The notes under the pieces were generated by a model. It made no database searches, had not been told where the DNA came from, and saw only the letters and a program-made list of their open reading frames with translations. Positions 35,840-47,687 of a stretch of 64,000 bases of DNA are shown one piece after another. Position numbers and translations under genes: made by a program. The stretch is from Durusdinium trenchii (lineage: Eukaryota; Sar; Dinophyceae; Suessiales; Symbiodiniaceae): positions 117,554-181,553 of the forward strand of contig CAXAMN010023751.1 in the NCBI GenBank assembly GCA_963970005.1, written 5' to 3'. Positions within the stretch are counted from its first letter, which is position 1. Each line of letters starts with the position of its first letter.

Positions 35840-36452
35840 TCGCCACGGCACAGCGCGCGCCCATGGCAGCGACGGGTCTCCCCCAGCGGCCGCGAGTTCG
35901 AAGGCTGCGAGGGGGCGAGAAGCAACTTGGCAGGGTCGTCTAGGGTGCAGAACGGAGGGATGATCCATGAAGTGCCAGTCGCAGGTTTCTGTCGCAGGCT
36001 ACAATGATCGGGAGGACTAATAATTACTGGGACTAATATGACTTTTGTTTGAAAGCAGTCTTCCCTGCAACTGGGACGTTTCTTAAAGCTTCCTATCCTC
36101 CTGTTCATGTCAATGCGTTTAAGGGAATGCATAAATAATGGAGGTATGTCAGGCAGGTTGCTGTGTGTCAGCTGCATACCGATGCATCCCACCTCGAAGA
36201 ACTTCGTCGCATTTTTGTCATCCGAAAAGACGGTGTCAATCAATGTTTTGAATCAACTAAATACGGTACAGAGAACATCGGAGAACATGTCATGTATATA
36301 TGACATTTTATGACATCATAATAAGATAATTACTAGATATGGCCGCCATACTCCAGTCTCACTGAACCTGAGAATGTTCAATGAGATCTCATCCAGTCAG
36401 CATCCGGTCAGCCGTATACGTGATCAATGGCTTCAGCTTGGGCTTGGCGCAG

Positions 36453-36512
36453 AAGTGGATTTCTTGGAGCCAGCAAGCAACATCCAACGAAAGTGTTGTC
36501 CTTCAACATCAG
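36453..36512 (+). CDS. Short exon candidate
   Basis: Exactly 20 codons, KWISWSQQATSNESVVLQHQ, lie between an acceptor CTTGGGCTTGGCGCAG and a GTGGGA donor, phase 0 on both sides. Its small size keeps confidence low. Confidence 0.3.
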
Positions 36513-37569
36513 GTGGGATGTGTTTGGGGGAAGAACTGGCGTAAGACTTGGACCAGAACCCCTCGGTGAAGAGGCCTTTTTGGGTCCGAGTACCCTTCTC
36601 AACTCTCGTCCATGGAAGCCCTAGGTGTGGTTGATGATGCGGCTAACATGCGCTGAGCGGTCGGACGGCAGCTATGAATTCCCCATGGGGAGCAAATCCA
36701 AGAGCCAGTCGGTGAAGCTAGCAAGTGGACGCTAATCACAAAGAGCTCTCAAGAAAGACAAGATAGAGTGGTTTAGAGTCTGGAGCCTCATGTTTCTCCA
36801 GCTACCACAAAGCACACTGGTAGAAGCAAGTTTGTCACGGATACTTACCTATTCTACGTACTCTATGTCCTGTGGTGCATGGAGCCTTTTACATATTATA
36901 GAACAAATAAATCACAAGCAACTGGCTGTTGAAAATTATGTTGTTGCGCTGGTCTCTATCAACGCAAGAAATCATTGTCTTCGCAGATGTGCCCCTTTAC
37001 AGGAAAACACGACAAACGCAGCCTCATTCTTGAACTTGTTGGCATTCTCTTCGGAGCCTACGCAGTGCATATCAGCAGGAATCAGTTCGTTTAAAAAGAA
37101 AAAAACGCCCAGGACCCTGCAAGTCCCGAGAAAATGCAATGGCACCGTTTTGAACGGCTTGAATACTGAATACCTTGGCCGACTCCACACACATGGGGTT
37201 CTGACACAAACAATCACCAAAGCTCAGCTCAGTGTCGGTAAGGAATACTCCGGTGTCCTTTCACACATCTCCAGCCCCTTCCGTGTTGACAACTTGTTCA
37301 TTGGATCTGGGTGTGGGAGCTGCGGTTTGCAAACTCATTCACCGAACACCTCAGGGCACACCGTAAACCTCTAAAAATACATGTAAAAAACAAACCCAAA
37401 AAGATAAGGAACAAACACATCAAACCATTGCCATCACATGTCATCACCCAGAAAATCAGATCTTGGGATTTCTTGGCCCATCTTCTCCAGTCCGCTGGAT
37501 CCCAACCGGCGGTCGAGACGGTCGGGTCTGGGCGGCCGCGCGGCGCCGCTCCTCTTCCTGTTCGGCCCA

Positions 37570-37795
37570 AAACGGACGCGACGAACGTAGCTCCTGGCCT
37601 ACTGGGAACAAGAAGCTATGCACGGTGGAGGACATCCCTATTAGGTTTGCTTCTTTAATTCTAGTCTATCTATTTATAATTTTGTATATCCATTATTTGT
37701 TGGAGGCCATCACTACTAGGAACAAGAAGCTACTAGTAACAAGGGCATCGCTACAAGTAGCAAAAACGCTACAAACCTAGCTCCTTTCAAAACGG
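37570..37795. repeat. AACAAGAAGCTA degenerate tract (reverse orientation)
   Basis: Words such as CTACTGGGAACAAGAAGCTA, CTACTAGGAACAAGAAGCTA and CTAGTAACAAGGGCATCGCT are the reverse complement of the 34060 tract. Confidence 0.65.
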
Positions 37796-38199
37796 ACGCT
37801 TCGGCGGTCGCCGGCGGTCGGGGCGGACGGCGGCGTGGCGTCGGGCTGGCGGGCTGCGATGAGCTGAGGGAAGGAGGTGTGGATCTGCCAGAGTGTTTTT
37901 TGGCGGGGTCTCACACAGCCTCTCAGGTGCCTGGTCGGTGCTTGAAAAACTGCTCGTTGATCGCATCTCGCCCCTTTTTTTGGAGGCTTGCAGTTGATGG
38001 AGAGATCTCGGAAAAAGACTCCCTGAGATCATCCACATTGCCAGTAGCAAACAAACAACAAATCACCAATCACCTTATCACCATTTATCACCTTTAGAAA
38101 TTCCAGGTACTGTAGTTAAGTAGTCACTGTAGTCCACCGTCCACATTATACCTTCTGAGATGAGAGTCCAAGAAGGAATTGAAGGACATTCATATTCCG

Positions 38200-38396
38200 C
38201 TACAATCCCCCACATTGTTCCCTGTCAACCAATAGCAGAATGCCTTTGAACCCCTTCAACCTTGGCAGTTCCACGCGCTGCCAAGCAGGCCGAGCTGCAA
38301 AAAGTCGCTCCATCTTGGCCTTTTCAGCATCCAGCGCCGCCTGGCAGTTTCCCGACAACCAACGATGTGGCAGCGGTTTGCGACAGGGCAGATGGA
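38200..38396 (-). CDS. Candidate terminal exon, unidentified protein
   Basis: The minus strand reads FHLPCRKPLPHRWLSGNCQA, then ALDAEKAKMERLFAARPAWQ, RVELPRLKGFKGILLLVDRE and a TAG at 38200. It looks like a compact natural domain end. The upstream boundary is unknown. Confidence 0.4.
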
Positions 38397-38902
38397 ACAA
38401 ATCATCCCATGAAAGGATGACCTCAGGTTGGGATCACTTCTAGAATTTCCAAGGGTTCAAAAGGTCGACCCTTGCTCAGTACCTTGGCCTCTCTTGAGTC
38501 TTGACCCCCTTCGGAAATCTTCCGAAACACCCTTGCTGCCCCTTGCTCACATCTTCAATCCCTGCCTCTTTGGGATCTTCACACCCCTCTTCGCCCCTGG
38601 CCGCGACCCGCCTCCATCTTACGGTCCCCGGCCGCCGTCAGGGCATCCTGTTTCCAGTTCACGAAGACCGTGGTGAGAATCTCAGCGGGGCACGGGGGTG
38701 TGAACAACGGCGCGGTGGTCGGTGTTGGAAGCCGCGCGGTCTTTGTTGGGGTGGAGACGACATGAGAAGGTCTACAGTCTATTGATGGGATCCCAAAAAC
38801 TGACCTCGGCATGTATATTGCTCATAGATGGTGGTTTCGATATCGTCGATGTAGGAACAGGATCGATTCCAATATGTTTCTTGTGACTTGTGACGTCTTA
38901 CT

Positions 38903-39037
38903 TCAATATTGCATGTCCACATCCTCAAATAATGAACTGATGGTTCTTGCAAAAAATAGTGTTGGTATCCGGAAGGCTGCCATGGGAAAACCTGCGGACA
39001 GCCACTTCTTGTTCCTTCGAGCGAGATGATATTCGTC
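38903..39037 (-). CDS. Weak exon candidate
   Basis: The minus-strand block SDEYHLARRNKKWLSAGFPM, then AAFRIPTLFFARTISSLFED and VDMQY, ends at a stop. It is short and without clear splice support. Confidence 0.22.
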   Translation of the reverse strand, partial: DEYHLARRNKKWLSAGFPMAAFRIPTLFFARTISSLFEDVDMQY

Positions 39038-40237
39038 TGATTTCATACAGCATTGTATAGCTATATATATATTATACAGAAGAGGCCACGGGCCCTCAGT
39101 TGGACGAAAAAACAACCAACCCGGCCCCGACCTCTTCTTAGACCAAGGGTACGTTTGTCTTGCAAAGAAGACATATGAAATCAATATGAACATACTGGCA
39201 TTGGTTTTGACAGCATCCTGGTCACCAAATCCAGGAAAATCTCGTATACAGTCCGCTCGGGCCCGTCGGCGAATTCGGTGCCAGGAAGACTCCGGCACTC
39301 TGCTGACGGAGTCGGCGACACCCCCTTTCCTTGCCGCTGGGGCAGTACCACACCAGAACCTGGGATAGGTGATGGTAGGTTCTGTCCCATGCAGCTGTAT
39401 GCTCCAAGAACCCCCTCTCCAGCTGTGGAACTCTCAAAGTAAGTGGGATGAATTGAGCAGGTTGATTGAGCAGGTCCATTCCGAACAGCACCATTCATGA
39501 GCAAAAAGGTCGAACGTCCACTGGGCTGCCCCACTCCTTTGGCATCACCACGAGCCTTAGGGAGGTGTCAGCACCGACCTCTTGGTGCTTTACGATGTGT
39601 TGCTTCTTGGCTCTTGTGGTCTTCTGCCGTACTTGCCGAAAACTGTAACATGTCTTGGAAAACTCAGATTGATTCAAACAAAAACAATTCAATCAAACCG
39701 GAACGAATTATCCGAAACACGCCAGCGAGCAAGCCGACGTCGAGAGCCTCTGCGTGGAGACAGTTCTTCCGCAGCTCCGCGGCTTCATCCAGGCCATGCA
39801 AGCGAGATGACACGGTGATGACTCATCAAGAGAACAAGCAATTTGAACGGATCAAGGAGGTGAATGGACCGTTATATTTGGGTATACAGTACCAATTGTA
39901 TTATAAGCATGGACTGACAGCCTGACATGTGCACCGAGCTAAGGCTGTGGCCCACTTGGCCAAAGACATGTGCACCGATGCAAGCTTCTTTTCAGACTGG
40001 ACGCGGGGCGGCATCGATTTGGGAGACAGCCTATATATATATATATATAGTTCAAAAGTGATGCGCATGGCCATGGCTAGGAAGAGAAGATGTAGGAACC
40101 ACAATGATGCAAAAAATTGCTGAAACCGTTGAATATAAAAAAACTCAGACAATTTACTTTACTGTTGCAATGACAGCTTCTGTTCATCCTTCACTACTGT
40201 ATACAAAATAAAATATATAGTACGTAAGATTAAACAT

Positions 40238-40312
40238 GTGTCGACACAGCTCATAAACGGACCCCAGCTCATACCCCACCCATTCGTGTCGACACACGTG
40301 TCGACACGCGCT
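40238..40312. repeat. Clustered TGTCGACAC palindromes
   Basis: Three TGTCGACAC palindromes occur: one at about 40238 and two overlapping within CGTGTCGACACACGTGTCGA (40285 on). They may be remnants of an inverted-repeat element. Confidence 0.6.
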
Positions 40313-40559
40313 CGGGGCCGCCATCGCCCGATTGCAGCGGTGAAGAGTCGGAGCGAGGCGCGCCTCGGCCCGCTTCAAGGCCCACTTGGACCAAACCTGC
40401 AAGACGCGACGCCGCGATCCATGGCGATTGGGACGAGGCGAGGCTTTTGTGGCAAGGCGGTTGGTAGAACTGAAATCTATGAGCTTTTTGAAGAATCCAA
40501 AGGATTAGAAGTGTCCCAATGACATTTGCAGGCATGGATGGTTGGGAGGGGTGCATGAG

Positions 40560-40850
40560 CAACTGGACCAGCCATTCAGAGTCACCAACCGAGGCTCCAC
40601 GTATGGCAGAAGTCTTGCCCATGTCCCATGCAAATCCGCCCATGTGTCGGTCGGCCTGGTAGACCTGCATCTTGAGCCCTGCTTGATCTCCCAGCATCCA
40701 TTTCTTAGCCACCAGTCCCACCTCGGTCCGCAGGATCCGCAGGCGGATCCTGTGGGTGTGTGTGAGTGAGGCATAGTTCGCCCCAAGCACGCAAAGGTGC
40801 TCTGGGGTGGAAGAAGCGGGCATGGCACAGAAGTGGCTTGGCACCAAGTA
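40560..40850 (-). CDS. Candidate exon, unidentified protein
   Basis: The minus strand reads RIRLRILRTEVGLVAKKWML, then GDQAGLKMQVYQADRHMGGF, AWDMGKTSAIRGASVGDSEW and LVQLLMH. A near-perfect palindrome (40728-40755) lies within the part encoding RIRLRIL. The frame stays open to about 40269 but loses protein-like character there. Confidence 0.4.
40728..40755. repeat. Near-perfect 28-bp palindrome
   Basis: CCGCAGGATCCGC and GCGGATCCTGTGG form a 13-bp stem with one G-T type mismatch around two bases. Confidence 0.8.
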
Positions 40851-40999
40851 TAACAAATTATGTTTAAATATAGGTATAAATCATCAGATTGCTGTGCGTT
40901 AGCTTCAGCAAAACGTACAACATCCTTCAAGAAGACTCAGCTTTTCTCGGAGATCACAGAGCTTCACAAGGTGTTTCATCTCATTTCCTCCAAGCTCTG

Positions 41000-43900
41000 C
41001 TTCCGCGGGTTTCCACATGGGACGTTCTTGTTTTGCTCTTCATCCCCCAACAGTCCATGCGTTTGACACACATGCCCCCACGCACCCGCACCCGCTGTGC
41101 GGGTCTCGCCAGACATGAGCAGCGCCCTTCAGACATCACAAGCACCCTGGGTCTTTCGTTACATTCTGGAGAGGAGGAGTTTGGCGAAGAAAGTAAGTTC
41201 TTTTCTTTTGTAATTGGCTGTTGAAACCCACGATGTGGCGGATCTGCGTGCAGAGAATGCAGTGGTCTTTGGTCACCTCAATCTGATCTGCAGGTGAGTA
41301 GGTTGCAAAAAAGATCGTCAAGTAAATAAACACATTTAAAAAAAAAAAAAAACTAAACACACATAAACAATATATATATACCATAAACACTATATATATA
41401 ATACAAAATAGAAAAACATCCACCTCCTGCGCCAGATGAGCCCCCCGGCGCAGTTGTGGGCTGCCTCCACTTTCTGCTTGTGTGCATCCAAGTGCTTCTG
41501 GAGCGGGTGCTGTCTGGTTCACTGGACTGCGAGACGGGTTCAACAAGAAAGGTTCTCCCTGTCTCAGGGAGCCACAATAAAGAATGGTCGGTTTATCAAA
41601 TAATATCAAATAATTAACATTTCGGGACCCAGAAGATTAATGGCTCGCAATAGTTAATTTCAGTTGGGCTGGTTGAAAGGGGCGGCCAGGTGGGCTGTAT
41701 GCACCTGGTGAGGCAGCTGGAGACGGGGCAAGAATACGAGCACCCCTTTGGGCCGATGCATTAGAACCCTGAGAACTAGCTCAGCGGGTTCCGGCTACAT
41801 CCGGCCACCTCAAGGACTTTCAATTCCTCTTATCCTTACCCCGATTGGTCACGCTAGCATTGAGCAGCCGAAAGGGTCCTGAAATTAACCCCCTGTTCCA
41901 AGATCAGCGGGTGGACGTCAGACCAGCGTCTGCGCGTGGATTTTGCTCCGCGAGGCAGCAGTGTTTGGTGCTACTTGGGGTGGGTCTTGGTGGATTTCCG
42001 CAATCCGTAGATGAAGAAGTAGAAGGCACAGCCCATTCCTGAGCGAGCCGGGTGGCCACGTCTGCATGTGGATGTGTAAGAGAAGCCTTCTTTCTTGAGC
42101 ATATGACATCTACTTGATAGCAGTCCTAGAGCCTGTGGTACATCGCTTAGACTCTCGACGTGTCATCAGAGCGCTTGATGTTGAAAGGATGCTTACTAAG
42201 ATGATTTAAAAAAAAGAAAAAAAACTTCATATGGTAAGGCCAGAATCCTTGATAATATTTAAAAAAAAGAAAAAGTCGAAAAAAAAATAGATCTAAAAAA
42301 AACGACAAAAAACGTCAACTGTAAAAGTCAAAGTTAAAAAAGGTCAAATTGAAAAGTCAAAAACAAAAATGTTAAAAAAAAAAAAAACGTGAAAAAAAGT
42401 AAACCATAGACCACAGCTCGAAAAAGTAAAAATGAAGAAGTCAAAAAAAAGTCAAATTAAAAAAAACAACTCGAACAAGTCAAACAAGTCAAAAAAAAGT
42501 CAACAAAAAAGTCAACCACTCGAAAAAGTCAAAAAAATCGAAAAACAAATTTAAAAAAGTCGAACACAAGTTTAAAAGAAAAGGTCGGATCTGGGCAAAT
42601 TGACTTTTTATTTGACTTTCTGAAACTTTCTGATTTGCCTTTTCTTGACTTTGACTTTTGGGATTGACTTCTTTTTAAGCAGGCTCTTTCCAATGAAAGT
42701 TGTTTATAATACTAAGAGGTGACATTCGACGTGGCGGTGATGATGCTGCACGTTTCCCCACTTCATGCATAGCTTCTCACTGGTTCGCTTGTAAGAATCG
42801 CAAAACATCAAGCTCTTTGGATTGGAGGCCAGTGAAAAATGGCAGTTAAGGTCAGTTGGTCTAATATACAATGTCTGAAAGAGCTAGTGTCTTGCTGAAA
42901 GCATGCCCACCCAAACACACTGGACACGCTCACTTCGCACAAGCATCCAAATCCTTTGGTGGGATCGGTGAGGCACGTGCCAGCCGCCGAGACCCAGCCC
43001 ACGAGAGCCTCAGTCCGCTGCTAGGTGGAACTAATGGTACATTAATGTAAATTATGCGACTATGCTAATATAGACAATTTGCATAAAGCATACAAAAGAC
43101 ATGTCGAAACCACATGAAACCACCAAGCATTACCTAGGGACCTGCGCAAACATGGAAACTGCAGTTGGCCTTGCTTGCTTTGACACACGACAAGCAGGTC
43201 TGGCACACTTTCTCTTGTGGGTGGATATTTGACGTGAAAACTTCCGGCAAATTTGCATATATTCAGGGTGGCCCCCCTGTCAACCCAATCACGTTTGGGT
43301 TTGGGTATCAAAATCCTATTATATAAATCCTGTGTTTGTCACTTGGAGAGTACTTCTCCCGTCATCACAGTGCCAATCCGATCACAACCATTCATGAACT
43401 GACCCAGTCCAATAGTTGAAAAACTGAATGACGAACGGAGTCATTCGGGACGCTCGCATTTGACCTTGGTCGTGATTGGTTGGAAGCCACTGCTTGTGAG
43501 TCATTCGGCTGATCAAGTCGATGGATGTTAAAGAGGTAGGCCGCTTTTGCGCAACATTATAAATGCCGGTTGATGATACCGATACCTGGAGGGAAAGGGA
43601 TAGATGGATTGGTTCCACCTCGTTTCCTGGTTGCTGTTCTTTCTAATGCATCGACCATTCGAAAGCTGGATCGGCTGTAGTAACCACCTGTGACCACCCT
43701 GGGCCTCCCTGGCATCGCTGCCCTTCAATCGGAGCAAATCCTTCGGTGCCACCTTGGGAGAATCATGAATCATCTCTGACTCCTGACGCCCTCTCTCTGT
43801 GTGTGCATGGTTCGAGGGTGGCTGGATCCGTGGAGGGGTCATTCCATTCCCCACGAGTCGCACAAGTCAAATCGACCAAATCTCTCTCGTCCCACCGATC

Positions 43901-45129
43901 GGACGGAGATGGGGAGAAGTGGCCGACCCCGACACCATCGGGTTGCATTTGGAACCAAACGGGCCGACCCAAACCGCAGATTTCGTCCAAGTTCAACCGG
44001 GCGTCCATGGACATGGGAAAAGAAAACGCCCCCAATGCCCATGTCCATGTGACGATCTTCCATTTTGAGCCGCCCCATGCTGTGTGACCGAGAACATGCT
44101 CAGAGGGGATTTATATTGTTCCAACCCTTGGCGCCCTACTTCCAGGTGATACAAAGGTTGCCCTATTCGGTAGTATTCCGACGATTAGGATTGTTCAGGC
44201 AGAATCCCAGGTTGGGAGTGTTGATCCAAGGTTGATGAGTCGAATAGTTTGCTTGCTATGTTTGTTGTCGCTCTTGAACTTCTTCTACAAAAAAGTTGCA
44301 TTCCTGGCCTCGTCTTCATCATGTTCACTATGAAGTCCCCGCTTACCCATTTCTTCCACCTGGGCCTTCCGACCACAGCGGGCAAGACGGCCTGAGTGGG
44401 CGTCGTTGGGCCACGGCGTCAGATGCGCGCGTGTTGGCCGACTGCCCCATCTCTCCGATGGGTCCCATGCGTCCACTCAGGATTTAAATCACACATAAAC
44501 CAATAGTCGAACACCAACTCTCTGACTGCGTGATGATGTTATCCTCAAAAGTGGTGCCATGGGCACAAAAGTCCAAAGGTTTTGCATGTTTTGCTGTTCT
44601 TTAGAAAAAAACAAAATATATACGTTCTGATGATGCTCCATCTTCCTGCCACTGTCGCCCAGGGGCTGCAAGCACCGTCGAGGAGAGCACTGCCTTGCAC
44701 ATCAGAATAAGATTCCAAAGGGTTGGCTGTAATGTAATGTTATGGCTATGGAATGTAATGCATATATGTACTGCAATGTAACATAATGATCTCATTCTTT
44801 TGCATGCGCATATGCCTCTGTGCATTTCATGTGAAGGCCCCATGAGCGGCTATAGCGACAAAGCTGGGACTTGTGGGGGTGAACAGCAAAGTCATTAATT
44901 TTGCTTTACTCTTGTCCCATTTTGTGGCCTTTCTATCCAGTGGACACAGACTTGAAAATAAGATAGAATAAGTACCAGCCCTCCGTGAGAGTTGTTGACA
45001 GGAAAAGAACCGTTCTTTGTTTCAATTGGTCGGTTTCATGTCATGAAAAATTGGTGACAGAACATGGTGTCCGTCAGTCCTGCTCCACATGATCTATATT
45101 CCGGCCTCTTTTCGGTGCCGCCGGCCTCG
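41000..45129. other. Non-coding stretch
   Basis: It contains poly-A/TA-rich tracts (41338-41402) and the long A-rich GTC-spaced tract (42205-42680). Open frames at 43.5-44.1 kb occur in several overlapping frames of both strands and none is favoured. Confidence 0.4.
42205..42680. repeat. A-rich GTC-spaced irregular tandem tract with inverted T-rich end
   Basis: Irregular AAAAAGTCAAA units run to about 42590. They are followed by T-rich TTTGACTTT units (42600-42665), the inverse of the same motif, so the tract could fold back on itself. Confidence 0.8.
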
Positions 45130-45310
45130 GACGGCCGACCGCGTCGAGAGACGGTGAAAGCACCCGGCCTTGGGCGTTGGCTCCAGGAGGGTGGCGATCA
45201 TCGGGAAACCCAAGCACATCGTCACCAGTCCACAGACCAGGCCCATGAGCCTTGGCGTGGTTTCTTCGACGTACCGTACCAGGCGATAAAAGAAGTACGT
45301 GACATGGTCA
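45130..45310 (-). CDS. Candidate exon with membrane-like segment
   Basis: The minus strand reads HVTYFFYRLVRYVEETTPRL, then MGLVCGLVTMCLGFPMIATL and LEPTPKAG. The middle is hydrophobic enough for a membrane helix. It may belong with 45594-45725 and 45755-45870 in one minus-strand membrane-protein gene. Confidence 0.38.
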
Positions 45311-45593
45311 CAGCTTTCTTCGCTTTCTTTGGTGTTGGTGAAAGAGTGCACGAAAGAGACGTGCCCTCATCCGAATCTGGAACAAACACATATTTCTCTA
45401 CACGACAGGTGGTTTCCCTCAAAACAAGGGGCTGTGATGGTGATTCCAAGTTACACCGTAGCACACCACTATGCCACGCCACCAAATAGACCAGAAACCG
45501 GGTCACTTCAGGCTCTCTCCGACTCTAACCGCGGTCGTGGAGGCGTCGAGGCGTCATGCCTGTGGATCCCGAAAAACAGGGATCACAGAGAGA

Positions 45594-45725
45594 CTCCTTA
45601 GAGGCTTGGCCTATGTAGGAACTGATGTAGATCATCATCACCCAAAACAGCCTCCACCGCCGATGTGTGTTCGTGGCAAGTGTTTGGGGCCGCAACAAGC
45701 GGATGTAGATAGGAAGATCGGACAT
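45594..45725 (-). CDS. Candidate exon with membrane-like segment
   Basis: The minus strand reads SDLPIYIRLLRPQTLATNTH, then RRWRLFWVMMIYISSYIGQA and SKESL, with one hydrophobic stretch. Splice sites are not well defined. Confidence 0.33.
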
Positions 45726-45754
45726 GTAGGTGACACTTTAGACCGACCCAAGGG

Positions 45755-45870
45755 CTGACCGTTCCAAACCAAGGTGATCGCTTCTCCAACGAAACAGCCT
45801 CCGACAAGCCACGGTGGTCTGACCTGATATCTCCACCCCCAGGTTGCATTGCCATATCTTCTTTGTCTTT
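45755..45870 (-). CDS. Candidate exon, unidentified protein
   Basis: The minus strand reads YGNATWGWRYQVRPPWLVGG, then CFVGEAITLVWNGQPLGRSK. It is protein-like but short. Boundaries are approximate. Confidence 0.3.
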
Positions 45871-45899
45871 GGAAAATCATGTTGTTCCTCGTTATACCG

Positions 45900-47447
45900 C
45901 TATTGAACACTTATATATTACTTTTAGACATATCATGTTCTAGAACGTGTTCAAGTTTCTCTTGGTATTCCAACCACATTATGTCTTGTTGTATCTTGGT
46001 GTTGTCGTCCTGTTGACTTTGACAGAGCAACCCAATTGCAGTTTCAGCAACACACATTGCCCCAAGCTCTGGTAAATGGACCTCGTTGGTAGACTAGCCA
46101 GCTTTCGCATGTGCCAAGGTAGGTCCACTTCTGCCCAGAGCTTCAGTCAGTTTCCATGCCAAGGGTCGGAGAAGAAGCTCCTTAGGAAGACAGGACATCT
46201 GGGGCCTGGGACCCTGAGAAGCAATAGAGTCTGGCGTCGGGCCAACTGAAGGCCATTCATATCCACCAAAAAAGACTCAGACAATGCAGGTGAAAAAGTC
46301 CTGATAGCGCCCAAAGTACAAAAACATGTGGCTCGTTACTCAGAAAAGTTAGATGGTTTTTCAAAACAACGAGAAAAAAACGATAAAATACAGCACAAGG
46401 AACAGAACATGTTACTAAAGAAAAAGCAGCTCTGGCCAATATAACAGAACAAAAAAAACGATGAACAACTACTGGTGACGAAACTGCAAAAAAAATGACT
46501 AAACTAACGGATGACATATATATATATATACGTATATATATATACACGTGTGTGTGTGTTATGGCAAGCTTCAAAGAATTGTTGATGACAAGACTCATAG
46601 TTCAATCGTAAAAAGCTAACATTACACCGTTTGAATTTTAAGGAATTATATGTGCGTCTTTTTTCAAACAAATACATGTGATGGATCTCCAGAAGAAACT
46701 ACTGAGCAATATAGAAAATCTGTTGCTACATGATAAAGAAAAAGGAAACAATCAAGAATCTCTTTCCAGTGCCTCACACAGAGTGAAAACTCAAAACAAA
46801 GATGAGAACAACATTAGCTACAATGAATTGACTGTTGAACCAGGTCTTAAGGGCAAATAGAAAACAATAAAAGCAATATACAATGAATACATGTTATTAT
46901 GAACGACCCCAAAAAAAAAACAAACAAACAAACATCTGACTACTACTCTAGTTCAACTGAAACTATAGAAACTGTCTGTAGGAACAATACTGTATATATA
47001 TATACATATTCTAGTTTCTGCCAACACAGTAAAAATGAAGGATGCAATCATGGACCCTACAGAGGTAAGAGACCCCCAGATCGATTCGTTGAATGTTGAA
47101 CAAGATTTAGAGACGTACTATTCTATTCTTCTAAGAAGTTTTGAACAGGCTTCAGCATGGCAGACACCCTTCGCATCTGTATGTGTGATATAGTCACCAA
47201 AACGTAATGTTTGAGGGGCCGATTCTGACAGCAAATGCAAAGAAAATGGTCACGCTGAAGCCTTCTTAGCACAAGCAAGTAACAACAGTTTTGGCTTGCC
47301 ATCTCCTTGTTCCAATAACATCTCTTTTGAAGCAAAAAATATATCCCTGAGACAAGGCTTGGCTTGGCTCTCTGTTTATTTGTTTGGCCTTGCTTTCAGG
47401 GCCCAAGATCGCCGGAGACTCCGGATCTACTTAGGACCCCAGACTGA
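45900..47447. other. AT-rich spacer upstream of the LINE-like element
   Basis: This is low-GC sequence with a TA/GT microsatellite (46515-46560), A-rich runs and no convincing exon. A 60-codon plus frame at 46678-46860 is Lys/Asn/Glu-rich, as expected of random AT-rich DNA. The element's 5' untranslated region probably begins somewhere in 47.34-47.69 kb, but no boundary signal is visible. Confidence 0.45.
46515..46560. repeat. TA then GT microsatellite
   Basis: ATATATATATAT, CGTATATATATATA and CACGTGTGTGTGTGT occur in succession. Confidence 0.9.
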
Positions 47448-47687
47448 AATCAGTCGACTTTTCGCGACGCCATAGCGTGCCGTAGCCCGGTGTGGCATCG
47501 GCGACTGCGAGCAAAGCGTTCGCGAGCCCGTGCGTTTATCGCACGACATCAAAACAAGCTCTGGATAAAGGGGAAGGTCTTGCAGAAACTCTTACGCCTG
47601 GTGAGGTTCTTGTCCCTACATCATACGAGGCCAGTTTTTCGCATTGCTGCATTGGACGTGTCCACTGTGGGAGAGACGAGATCCGGC

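Noticed and set aside
36790-37374. 194-codon plus-strand open frame
   Set aside because: Ser/Thr/Asn-rich without recognisable structure, in moderately AT-rich DNA. Plausible as chance.
47480-47500. Relic of the dinoflagellate spliced leader (CCGTAGCC...)
   Set aside because: Only the first eight bases match the known leader and the remainder diverges. No other convincing leader relic was found on either strand.
47490-47687. Upstream extension of ORF1
   Set aside because: It would need a GTG start. The first ATG in frame is at 47688. The extension is open and could be translated if splicing supplies an upstream start, but this cannot be supported.
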